Assembly (NCBI GenBank): GCA_018873245.2
Contig: JAEMBT020000005.1
Coordinates: forward strand, 9,560,001 to 9,624,000
Direction: 5' to 3'
Source: Archegozetes longisetosus
Lineage: Eukaryota; Arthropoda; Arachnida; Sarcoptiformes; Trhypochthoniidae
Length of the DNA: 64,000 bases
The notes under the pieces are model-generated. The model did no database searches. It saw only the letters and a program-made list of their open reading frames with translations, and was not told where the DNA came from. How positions within the stretch are numbered: position 1 is the first letter of the stretch; every line of letters starts with the position of its first letter. Positions 10,976 to 20,924 of this stretch are shown piece after piece. A program made the translations under genes and the position numbers.

Positions 10976-11096
10976 AACTTGTGAGTGTCTAGCGGTCAGC
11001 CTTTTTGTGTCATTTCAAACATCATACGACATGTTATTTATGCCATAAAAATATTTTCGAAATCGGTTATTACATAGTCCCGAACTTCCCTCGTTA

Positions 11097-12739
11097 GATC
11101 CATAACTAGAGATTAAAAATTATTATTTATCCAGAATTCTGAAACAAAAAATTTATTAGGTTCATAACAATATCAAACTTTGTTTGATTGCAATGTTTTG
11201 TTCTCTTATAATATTATAAGTATTCAAAATAATATTTAATAAAAGTACAAAATGGTTATAATATTAGATTTAACTGTGATTTCATTATTTTTGATAAGTA
11301 AAAATATTATAAACACATTTAAAGAGTTTTTTTACTTGTTTTTAACACTTTTTCATTTTGGCTCAGAGGCCTATGAGATTCTCTCCTCGAGACCTTCACC
11401 CAAAGACGAACTCTCTTCGCAAGTTTTTTAAACATATCTTATATATACAAAATAAATCTGAATTATTATTCTTTTAAAATATAAGCCGCATTCCATTGCA
11501 AAGGTTTCCGTCAAAATAACGCCGTAAAAATAACGTCACAATAATAACGCTTACAAAAATAACGCTAAGCGAAAATAACGCCAGCAAAAATAACTAACAA
11601 AAAATAGCACAGCATTAACTTTTAGAGTATTTTTAAAACGGTTTTAATGATATGCATTGCTTGTGAATATTGGCACTAATTTCGAACATTTATGTGTGAT
11701 TTCAACTATAATTTTTATTGTGATAATTTATTATCAATCACGTATCAATAACACGTATCATTATTATCATAATATAAATTATAATAAAACACTACTCCCG
11801 GAAACAATTATACTGCACAGGGTCTAAGAAATACGTAAGATTTGTTGTATAAAATCTCATGAAGTTCGCGTACTCAATAATGAGACCGTTAATTTTGTCT
11901 ATAGAAGAACCCTAATGGACCTGCAGTTTTCCGATTCATAGTTTCTATACTAGCCTAACTAAATTATACTATTGTGAAATTTATTTATATCTAACAAACA
12001 TAGAATACTAAAATAGCTTAGTTATTAGTTTGAAAAGGCTTAGCACTAACACTTTTGTAATTAGCTCCTAAAAAGTGCAATGATTTATAACACTTTCTGT
12101 AATGACTATCTCTTTGAAATGACCCAATATGGTATAATTTAAATTTAGTATAAATAAACAATCGAACAGTGTAGCTTCAGTTTTAAATTTAGAAAAATGT
12201 GGGAAACCAAAGTAAAGTATATAAAGAGACAGTCTTAGAGAAAGTCAAGAAGAGGGAGAGATAGACAATCTTTAGCAATATCTCAGTTATGCTCTGTAAC
12301 TTCACGTTATGCATAATAAAATTCTTGTAAAATAGAAAATCGTTTTCTTCGTTTCTATCAACTTTATTTCCACCTTAGGTAAGCAATATAAAAAGTTTTG
12401 AAACTTTCTTTAACGCATAATAGGTACACATGATATTCTCTATTGAGTCCAACCAGACTCTCAGATAGAGAATTAGGTAATAAGGATTTGGAATCTTACA
12501 TCGAGGCCCCTAATTTCAAATCTTTACGCTAGTAAAATCACCCTAAATGAAGAACTCTACACGAAAAATTAGATCGAGTTTTTCATTCTCAACGAGATCC
12601 CGAGTCACAAAAATAATTGTGACACTATGATATACTACACTAACCTAACTTGGCTTATCCTATCAAATTCTATACTATCTAATCTTAACCATCCTATTCT
12701 ATCCAATCCTAATCGAATTTGATATAACCTAACATTTAA
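11097..12739. other. Intergenic with degenerate tandem repeats, no gene
   Basis: Contains the AAAATAACGC tandem array listed separately and, at about 12640-12735, a degenerate run of CCTAATCC/CTATCC-like units (reading CTAACCTAACTTGG, ATCCTATTCTATCC, ATCCTAATCG). No coding signal recognised. Confidence 0.45.
11505..11605 (+). repeat. Degenerate tandem repeat built on AAAATAACGC
   Basis: Five to six imperfect units of 14-18 bases read as TAACGCCGTAAAAA, TAACGTCACAATAA, TAACGCTTACAAAAA, TAACGCTAAGCGAAAA and TAACGCCAGCAAAAA. A similar short stretch (TAAGCCAGCGAAAATAGCC) occurs near 45075 inside another repeat. Confidence 0.6.
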
Positions 12740-14560
12740 AAATTTTTTGAATTGAAATGCCACTTGTTTGTTCAAAGTCAGAAAGGCAGAGATTTGCTGG
12801 TTCATAATGCCTTCACTTTTATGATGGGAAAAACCAAGTTCGATAAAAAAAAGCTGGAGTACACTGATTATGAGAAAAAAAAATTCCTGGTAAATGTCAT
12901 ACTTTTGATGGTCGAGTCGCAAAATCCACCAATCATAATCACGCGCTTGATTCAGCCAAAGTCGGATCTCACGGAATATTGTCTGAGATGAAGGAACGGT
13001 TTGCTACAACAATGGGAGAAACTCATCAGGTCATAGCTTCTTTAACTGCAGGAGAATTACCACCAGTTCCTTATATGAAGCTCACGATTCAATGTTTTCG
13101 TCAAGATGTTCAAGCTCCTTTAGCGATTCCCGGTTGGTTTTTATCTTTGCGTGAAGCTGGGAATACCATTAAATATCTATATATTTATTACTAGCATGAC
13201 TTGAAAAGCAAAAATTCTCAAGCCACACCCACCTCCGATCACTTCTAAGCTCCACCCTCCAAAAAATTAAGCCACGCCCACTAAAATTTTCTCAAATTTT
13301 CTTCTACATATACTGTTTAAGATTATGGAAACAGATTCTCAAAATTTCTTCTGTGGGCGGAATTATAAATGTTCAAAGTTCGATTTTTCAAAACTTTTAT
13401 TAGCTTTTACTTTCCATGAAGCTGAGGGAGCCACTACATACATATATATTTATTATCAGTATGACTTGACAACTAAAGTCTCAAGCCACACCCACCATAA
13501 TTTTCTCAGATTTTCCTCTAAATATGCTGCTCAAGAATATGCAAGCAGATTCTCGAAATTCCTTCTGTCAGCGGAGTTATAAATTTTCAAACTTCGATAT
13601 AAATTATATACTTTTCCATGATTGGAATACCGAAATTTTGAAAATTCATAACTTTGTTCACATAAGGAATATTGAGAGTCTACTTGCATATTTTTAAGCA
13701 GTATGTTTAGAAGAAAATTTAAGAAAACTTTGGTGAGTGGAGCTTAGAAGTGGCCGTAGGTAGATGTGGCTTGAGACTTTTTTGCTTGTCAAGTCATGCT
13801 GATAATAAATAATAGATATGTAATGGTTTCTCCGGCTTCATGCAAAAGTAAAAGCCAACTGCGATTCCTACTATTTTGGATAAAATTTAGATTGCTACAA
13901 AATTATACTTAAACATTTACTAGAGTCACATGTTTATTAATGGCTAAACCTAGTCACTGGTTTGTTGATGGTACCTTTAAAACGGCCCCTTCTTTATTTG
14001 ATCATGTAGTTGAATATTATACAAACTTGTACTCAATGACTTGAAAAGTTTAAATGAGAATCTTCGACCATTAACTACAAGGACTGACTTTGAACAATCA
14101 GCACTCAAAATATTTCTGTTTGCAATAAAGACATTTTTTCCACTTAAGCCAATGCATATGGAGGGGCATTCAACAAGCGGGATTACAAAGGCAATTAATA
14201 ACTGATCCTGATTTTGTGTTGCAAATAAGGCAATTAACAGCATTTACTTTTGTTCCTATTGCTAATGTTGTTATATCATTTGGAAAAATAATAGATTCTC
14301 CTTATTTCACTAAACGCAATGACTTGTTTCAGCTGATTGTCGATTATTTGGTGACAAATGGGTAGAACCACCGGGAAGACGCAATCAACGCCTCAATCCT
14401 ATTTTTGTTCATTTATTGTGGAACTGATCTGAAGCAATATTAGATCTTCCCAAAACAAATAATTCTGTCGAAGGTTCGCATAGTGGATTTAGCCAGTTGT
14501 TAGGTGCTTATCATCAAACAATTTGGAAATTCATTGATGACCTTAAAAAGATTTAGTTCC
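12740..14560 (+). mobile_element. Degraded MULE (Mutator-like) element with FLYWCH and transposase pieces
   Basis: The 5' part (12760-13115) reads, across one frameshift near 12880, a FLYWCH-type zinc finger: KGRDLLVHNAFTFMMGKTKF, then TDYEKKKC, then CHTFDGRVAKSTNHNHALDS with the paired cysteines and HNH expected of the fold. The 3' part (13940-14560) reads MULE transposase pieces: HWFVDGTFKTAPSLFDHV, RTDFEQSALKIFLFAIK, IRQLTAFTFVPIANVV and NSVEGSHSGFSQLLGAYHQT. There are several stops and frameshifts, so it is dead. A 730-bp hAT-like element (13131-13860) interrupts it. Its right side abuts a truncated GR exon at about 14795, which it may have cut. MULE ends were not resolved. Confidence 0.75.
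13131..13860. mobile_element. hAT-like non-autonomous element inserted in the MULE
   Basis: Flanked by a perfect 8-bp duplication GCGATTCC (13123-13130 and 13861-13868). Ends are CGGTTGGTTTTTATC on the left and the inverted form of AGTTGGCTTTTAC on the right, with inverted homology continuing for about 150 bases through AGCATGACTTGA and CTCAAGCCACACCCACC. A second, direct copy of this terminal segment lies inside at about 13404-13500. No transposase. The 8-bp duplication is typical of hAT, though the terminal bases are not the usual CAGGG. Confidence 0.75.
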
Positions 14561-14795
14561 AACGAAATTAAAGTGTAACAATATATATAGGGGCAATAAC
14601 CTTCTGCTGGCAGGCATCTATAAAGACACTGCAGAAAAAATCAAAACAATTATTAAAAATTATAGCGAACGCCTACTACTAGATTACTTACGAGGAGTTT
14701 CACATAATTTTAATCTGAAAATTTGAATTGTATTAACAAAAATCATTTTTATATATTTACGCTAAAAATTATTGTGTGATGCACGAACAATAGCA

Positions 14796-15300
14796 CTAAA
14801 TCATCCAAATTAAAGTCCAGGTTATACCGAATAACAAGAAATCTGATAAACTATTATTCAAAGAAAAGTTGGTTCCGAAGACTGCAAAACATCCAACAGT
14901 TATGGGTATGGCATAAAAATGACAGATATTTGATACTACTCTAAATGAGTTCAGTAAACTGATGTCAATATTTTTGTCGATTATACCCATTTGAAAAATT
15001 GTTAATTCAAATTAATTTCACAAAAGAATTGAGAATAAGGCTTTAAATTTTTGTTTTACAACATATTCAAACGAATTTTCTGTAATAGAAAACAAATACT
15101 GATTCTCCCATGTACTATAATTCTATTCTAAAGTTCACGATTTAATCCATTTTTATTATCTATTAGGCTATATTGTTTATGAGTAATAGAGAGTTAAAGC
15201 TGGAAAATTCAATGTCCACACAAATATCGCAATTTCTATTTTAACATGGTTTGCATCCAAATATTAATAATATCCGCGGAGTCGCACAATGTGTAAAAAG
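14796..15300 (-). pseudogene. Truncated gustatory receptor pseudogene (exon 1 and exon 2 pieces)
   Basis: The minus strand of 14796-14990 reads a clear start of GR exon 2 (GIIDKNIDISLLN, ITVGCFAVFGTNFSLNNS, DFLLFGITWTLIW) matching the same region of the gene at 22780-24269. At about 15150-15290 lie degraded exon 1 sequences corresponding to the FLWTLNF and WHYLGGNR region. Everything after the exon 2 start is missing: the sequence breaks off at about 14795 next to the MULE relic. It is a dead fragment. Confidence 0.7.
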
Positions 15301-16113
15301 TTCATCATCCATGTCACTAATAATTAATGCTCTCATAATTCAGATTAATAATTATTTCGATGATTAAGCTTTAAAAGTGAAACAATTTTTCAATAATTTA
15401 GTTTTATTTTATTAGTTATTGCTTATAGAGAAAATTTAAATGAACATAAAACATAAAGACAACCACGATTTCTAGGATTTAGTTGAATAAAATTCACATT
15501 AATTTCTTTATAAGGTATTACAATCAAGAGTAAGAGGTGAATACAGAAAGTATGGATCACCTGAAGATAAAACTTGAAATTAAATTGCAAAAAAGATAAG
15601 ATAATTATCCAAACGTCTCCAAATACTTACAAATTCAGATTTTTTCTGATGATTAAAACTAAATATTAAAGAGAATCCAAACTTATTACCTGAAGTTTCT
15701 CAGTGTAATTCATATACTGCAAAACAATGAAAATTCTATAAACCGAAAAATCAAACTTAAGGTTAACTAAATTAAATCTAGAAATAGATTTTAATCAAGA
15801 ATAAAGCAGTAGAAGCAAGGTAATTCAAACCAATAAATAGCATTATGTGAGCAGATAATACAAAAATAAACTCGAGATGTCAAACCAATTTTATGAAAGA
15901 AAAAATACGAAATTTGACAGAAATGAATTAACAAATGATCGATATGATACAATTAAATATATTGTTAGATAAATAACCAATACAGTCATTATCAAATATT
16001 TTCTCTAAAACTTATTACAGCTATTTGTTTGTCGAAAATTTCTCAGATCTAGCTAAAGGTGCAATATTTTGAGCCATTTATATTGTTTGCCGTCACTTTG
16101 AGTCAGGAATATA

Positions 16114-17920
16114 CAGTACTCAAAGAATCTCTCTGGGACACTTCAAATGTAAATAACTTTTGAACCGATCAAGCTAATTTAAAACGGTTTTCACCAAATT
16201 GTAGCAGGATAATGTAGAAATTGTTTGATATGTATGAATTCATATAATTCACCATAATAAATTAATAAATTAACTTTTTGTTTAAAATGAGGTTTTCTTA
16301 GAAATTCAGAAAATTATTTGTGTGATGTCATTGATATTACTCGAGTGTCATTTATGTGTAGTCTTATGTTTGTTAAATTTGAATATCAATTGTTTGGGAT
16401 TAAATTGTGAACAAATTGTTTGTTAAAATGACTAACTGTCGAAGAACGGGAACTAAAGTTCCGAAAATTTATTAAAATGAGAGCAAAAGGTGATGAGAGA
16501 AGTGTTATTCTCCGTGAAGTCGATAAGTATTGTGTAAATTAACTGATTTTTATTAATAATTATTATTTATTCCAGGGATCAGTAAAAATACTTTTACTGA
16601 ATAGTGTCGTTTGGACGACGAGGAGGAGCTCTTCATAACTGCTCCTCGTCCTGGAGGCCGACCACGGAGTACCACTCAAGAGGACAACGAGGCACTCAGA
16701 GCCGTCGCACTGACCAAAAATTTGTCACAATTAGATCAGTTCAGACAAACGCCGGAACTAAGAGACAATGAGAACATTCGCTCCGTAACCAATCAAACAT
16801 TGCGTTCAATCCTTCGACGTCAAGGTATTAATTATTTTATTTAATAAATAATTTAGTAATAATTTTATTCTTCAGGAGTAAGACATCGTGTGGCGGTCAT
16901 CAAAGAACGGCTACTTCTGTTCCATATTGACCAGCGTTTGACATACGTGGGCGATCACATCGATTGGACTCTAATTGATTGGCCGCGAGTGATATTCATC
17001 GATGAGTTCATGATTTGTACCGTAGATAACGGACGGATTTGGGTTTGGCGTGTTCGTGGCGCTCGTTATCAAGCCCAAAACATTGCATTAACTCAACGCA
17101 CACATCGATTCAGCGTTTCGTTTATTGCGTGGTAATTATTATTGTAATTTGTAATTGATTTACATTAATTATTATTTATAGTTTCAGTTTTCACGGCATT
17201 GGTCCGATTTATCGGCTGGACAACCGTTTGAAAAGGGAGTCTTACGGACACTTCTTGGAGACGGCAATTCTCCCTGAGATTGAGAGTCATTTCGATGACG
17301 GGAACGTTCATCTATTACACGACAACCATCCGGTGCAAAACTCAAACTACGTCAAGAAGTGGATTACGGCTAATATCGGGCCTGTCAATGACTTTGTCAT
17401 TCCACACCACAGTTATTATATTCTAAAATTTATAGTATTTATTTAATTAAATATTTTAATTTTACCTTGGTAGTTTGAGCCCGGATTTGAATCCCTGCGA
17501 GAACGTGGGCGCAATGCTCAAGCATTTGGTGCGAAAAAACGCCCGGTTATCAACTCAGAGCAAGAATTATGGACTGCATTGTCATCGGCTCATACGACTT
17601 TGCAAAGGTCTCAACACCGGCAATTCTTTATTAATTTGGTTGAATCAATGCCAAATAGATTGGCCAAGGTGATTAGGGCGGCTGGAGGTCATACCAGCTA
17701 TTAATTATCTATTTATAATTCAAATTAATAAATAAAATTCTCGTGATTTTTACTCTTTTCTTTAATTTTTAAATAACTAAGGTGAATTATATGACATCAT
17801 GCATATCAAACAATTTCTACATTATTCTGCTACAATTTGGTGAAAACCGTTTTAAATTAGCTTGATCAGTTTAAAAGTTATTTACATTTGAAGTGTCCCA
17901 GAGAGATTCTTTGATTACTG
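16114..17920 (+). mobile_element. Tc1/mariner transposon with long terminal inverted repeats
   Basis: Flanked by TA (16112-16113, 17921-17922). Ends read CAGTACTCAAAGAATCTCTC and, inverted, CAGTAATCAAAGAATCTCTC, and the inverted repeats continue for about 138 bases (to about 16251, and from about 17782). Its internal terminal sequence (AACTTTTGAAC, then CGGTTTT) resembles that of the foldback element at 21110-22075, so the two are related. It carries a broken, spliced transposase gene and lies inside a GR pseudogene. Confidence 0.9.
16430..17704 (+). pseudogene. Tc1/mariner transposase with four short introns, inactivated
   Basis: Reading through, I obtain an N-terminal helix-turn-helix part (ERELKFRKFIKMRAKGDERS, VILREV), then GISKNTF, RPGGRPRSTTQEDNEALRAV, VRHRVAVIKERLLLFHIDQR, the first aspartate in RVIFIDEF, the second in VHLLHDNHP, and the glutamate in SPDLNPCENV. 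The second aspartate and the glutamate are about 36-38 residues apart, depending on the last splice. Four introns of 50-61 nt are inferred at 16523-16575, 16825-16875, 17132-17181 and 17413-17473. Damage: the ATG near 16427 is out of frame with the protein by one base, TAG replaces a tryptophan codon near 16588, two splice donors have lost GT, and a frameshift near 17540 separates NARL from the true tail, which ends AAGGHTSY at 17704. Confidence 0.85.
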
Positions 17921-18821
17921 TATGTGCAAACACTGAACGTATCTTATTGTACGCAGCATCATTGGCTGTTTCAAGTTTTTGATTGATAGTTTGAGTTAAA
18001 AGTACAAATAAACTTTTATGGTGAGAACAAAGCGCGCAATAAACAAAAAACATGTGCAACTGTCAACATTAAAATTATTCTTATTAAGTTTCACACTAGG
18101 AAGTTTCATAGTACTTATAAAGAAATTTATATTAAAACGCGCGTACTGTAAGAAAGCTCTGTATATAGTCTACATTCCAGAGAATTAACAAGAATTTGTT
18201 ATAAAATTGATTTATACTTAAAAAAGGGAATCAAATTTCAACATATACGAGTTGCCTTTCCTTATCGCTGAAAATAGCCAATAATTTAAAACTCTAATTT
18301 GTAAGGATATCATAAAAATCTATCTCAAACAGATTGAAAACTAATAAAATACTTGATTCTCGATTATAGTGAGTTTGGATCCATTGTCTTGTTAAACCCA
18401 TAATTTATTTTTGAAAAGCCGATATCAATTCTATCGAATTATTCTCCACGTTTTCAATAATATATATTATGTTTTCTGTTAGAAAAACTGTTGAAGTTTT
18501 TAGACCAGAAACTAGAGTTGCCAGATCTTTTTTTGTGTGATTTCTTGGCTTTTCAATATATCCCTCGGTTTTCTCGATACTTTCAGAGACAAAATACTAT
18601 CATTTGAAATTAATGAAGTGTATTTTAAACGATAATTAAAGCACAAAGCAGTCCTATACTTTATGATAGTTAAGTCTGGTCATTGAAATTATTTCAAATG
18701 ATCGTGAAATGATATATTAAGATTTTTATTCTTGAACGACTAATATAGAGACGTTAGCTTGAGATTAATCTATCTTTGCGTTTCACATTGAATATATAAT
18801 AATTTCTAAAAAATAATTCTA

Positions 18822-19750
18822 CAGTATTTTTCATAAATTTTGATACAACTTTAAGGTTTCGTAACTCTAGAACTAAATTACGATTTTGATGAAAAGTGTC
18901 TCATTTTAAAAATAAATTTATTTGCCTTAAATTTTCATTAATTTATCTAAAATATTCTCTGAGTTATTGCAGTATAAAATTTAATGTTTAAACTTTTCTA
19001 TGAGATTCTAACTATAATGTGTTTTAACTTAATTTTTATTAAAAATGAATACATATTAAATATATATTCAGTCAACTAAATATGCCCTCTCAATTGGAGT
19101 TGTGTCTCTAGAACTCATTTTAAGAATATTTTTGTTATTATTTGTAAAGGTTGAAGTGTATTGAATTTTTAAACTTTTACTTTCTCTCTCTATACTTAAC
19201 AAATATTTACTTGTTTACTGGTATTTCTAACAAACTTGTAAGAAGGGTCTAAGTATTGACCTTATTGGAGTTGGGGCGACGGATTAAGCTTTTGAAGTCG
19301 TCCAAAAGTCTAATTCTTTTGTTGTCAATAGCCCTATCATCTAAATGTTTATTCATTATATATATCTGAAATAAAGTAAGTTTAACATTATTAGAACAAT
19401 AGATCTAAAGAAGTCAACAAATAAAATTATATTTTCAAACTTAAAACAAAATAAAATACAATATCCTTACATATTTTGTTAATAAACATTCGATTTTAAT
19501 GAATATTACGCATTAATCACTTATTATATTCCTTACTTGGAATGTGTTTACTGATAAAGACAATCAAAAGTTGTTATAATAGGAATCCCATAGAAAAACT
19601 TAAACTTTTAATTTTGTACTGTAATAGCTCGGAGAATATTTGACATAAATTGATGAAAATTTAAGGCAAACAATTTTGAATATTTACTTTTAAAATGAGA
19701 CACTTTTCCCCAAAATCCGTAATTTAGTTCTAGAGTTATGAAACATACTG
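18822..19750. mobile_element. Foldback element with TA target, about 0.93 kb
   Basis: Ends are TA/CAGTATTTTTCATAA on the left and, inverted, TA/CAGTATGTTTCATAA on the right. Inverted homology covers about 170 bases (GTAACTCTAGAACTAAATTA, then GTGTCTCATTTTAAAA, then CTTAAATTTTCAT). The left arm has about 28 extra bases near its end. The centre has no ORF. Likely a Tc1/mariner-type non-autonomous element. Confidence 0.75.
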
Positions 19751-20059
19751 TATAATCAATTATTCAAGAGTATCATAAATCCTACTCAGAGTTACAGGAT
19801 TAGGCAGATTTTGGTAAAAAGTTTATAAACTTAAATAAATCTACTTTTAGAATTAACACATGCATCATATCTGTATATTTAAAATCCATGTGTTGTGTGA
19901 AAAATTAAACAAGCCCATTTTTAATTTTGATCAACAATGCCGAAGGAAAACTGTCCGAATCTGACAACCTTATACACAACTTTACAAACATTTAGAAAGT
20001 TATAGGAAAGTAATAACTCAATTAAGTATGGGTACCATCTTCATAGGGAAAGAGGAGAC

Positions 20060-20280
20060 GCCCGTGAAAAGTCCTGATTGCAGTCCATTAGACTAATTTT
20101 GAATAGAATATTTCAAATAAAAATTATTGCATAAGAAACCAAAAACTGGAAGTGGTTCACAGAAAGCATATAGAGATGTTTGGTTAACAATAACGTCTGA
20201 AATAGCTAAACTAGTGTTCAAATCTTAAGAAAGAGATACAGAGCTATCACTAAGGCTAACAGTCCTCGCATAAACAAACT
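20060..20280 (+). pseudogene. Remnant of a Tc1/mariner-type transposase C-terminus
   Basis: Across small frame breaks the plus strand reads SPDCSPLD, matching the catalytic SPDxxPxD/E block, then HKKPKTGSGSQKAYRDVWLT and ITSEIAKLVF. Only the tail is recognisable; upstream about 19925-20050 may hold further eroded sequence. Distinct from the other transposases in the window. Confidence 0.55.
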
Positions 20281-20924
20281 AAATACATTCACAGATGCTA
20301 AATCAGTTTTAATTTACATAATTAAACTGTTCACAAACATGTGTCTAAACCTGTACTTGTATGTCAAGAAGTAATCCTTTCCTTCAGCTGAGACTCAGAG
20401 GTAAATTCCGGTATTTCACTGATCATTCCTGGACACCTGGCAACACTATTTGAAAATAAAGCAATCATAGGAATTAATTTCATTACTTTTCAATGGGTAA
20501 ATCATGCACAATTCATTAATTTTATTAACTATATCCTGCATACGTTTCAAGAATAAATATTTGAGTGCATGAGAACTAATTAAAGGAATTTTCTCAAATT
20601 TCAAGTAGCTTATTTAAATTATTTCTACACATAATTCATGTCATATGTTATTCGGATGATATGTAGGGTTTATGAAAATAATTAATGAGCTTAACCAACA
20701 CCATAAAATCTTTATTTGAGACAATTCAAAAAGTTTCGTTGAGAAAATATACGAATCTTTACTGGAAATTATATAAAATTACAATTTAATGCATAAGTTT
20801 TGAAATAAGAATTCGAGAGAATAATTATTGGAGGAACGATTTTATTACTATTTGAAAATCAGAAATGTCATTCCAGATAGGTTTTCAAACTGCCTCTCGT
20901 AGAACAGTTAGTATACTAAATGTC
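20281..20924. other. Intergenic, nothing identified
   Basis: AT-rich sequence between a transposase relic and a nested foldback element. No ORF or repeat supported. Confidence 0.45.

Larger units (their letters stand above)
10359..11096. repeat. Long inverted repeat (arms about 338 bp, spacer about 60 bp)
   Basis: The left arm 10359-10697 and right arm 10757-11096 are about 90 percent identical in opposite orientation, starting at TACGAGGGAA on the left and ending TTCCCTCGTTA on the right. Each arm holds the same small ORF reading inward, with the same upstream sequence containing an A-rich TATA-like stretch and CGCTAGACACTCACA just before the ATG. No transposase and no clear target duplication are visible, so it may be an inverted gene-fragment duplication or a foldback element. 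Confidence 0.85.
15540..18440 (-). pseudogene. Gustatory receptor pseudogene split by a Tc1/mariner element
   Basis: Going along the minus strand, degraded exon 1 sequence appears at about 18430-18160, is broken by about 230 bases of unrelated sequence (17931-18160) and by the Tc1/mariner element (16114-17920), and resumes at 16112-16055 with the SHLY-like end of exon 1. It then jumps directly to the C-terminal half of exon 2 (about 16045-15790), so the first half of exon 2 is deleted, followed by exon 3-like (about 15630-15715) and exon 4-like (about 15540-15595) sequence. The bases on the two sides of the transposon (GGAATA and TATGTGCAA) join into the sequence seen in the intact gene at 28062-29682. 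Many point changes; not functional. Confidence 0.7.

Noticed and set aside
12635-12991. Overlapping ORFs on both strands around a CCTAATCC-rich stretch
   Set aside because: The minus-strand ORF reads low-complexity repeat; the plus-strand one is the frame-shifted MULE FLYWCH region, already described as a relic.
13977-14243. 88-codon minus-strand ORF
   Set aside because: Antisense to MULE transposase fragments that read better on the plus strand.
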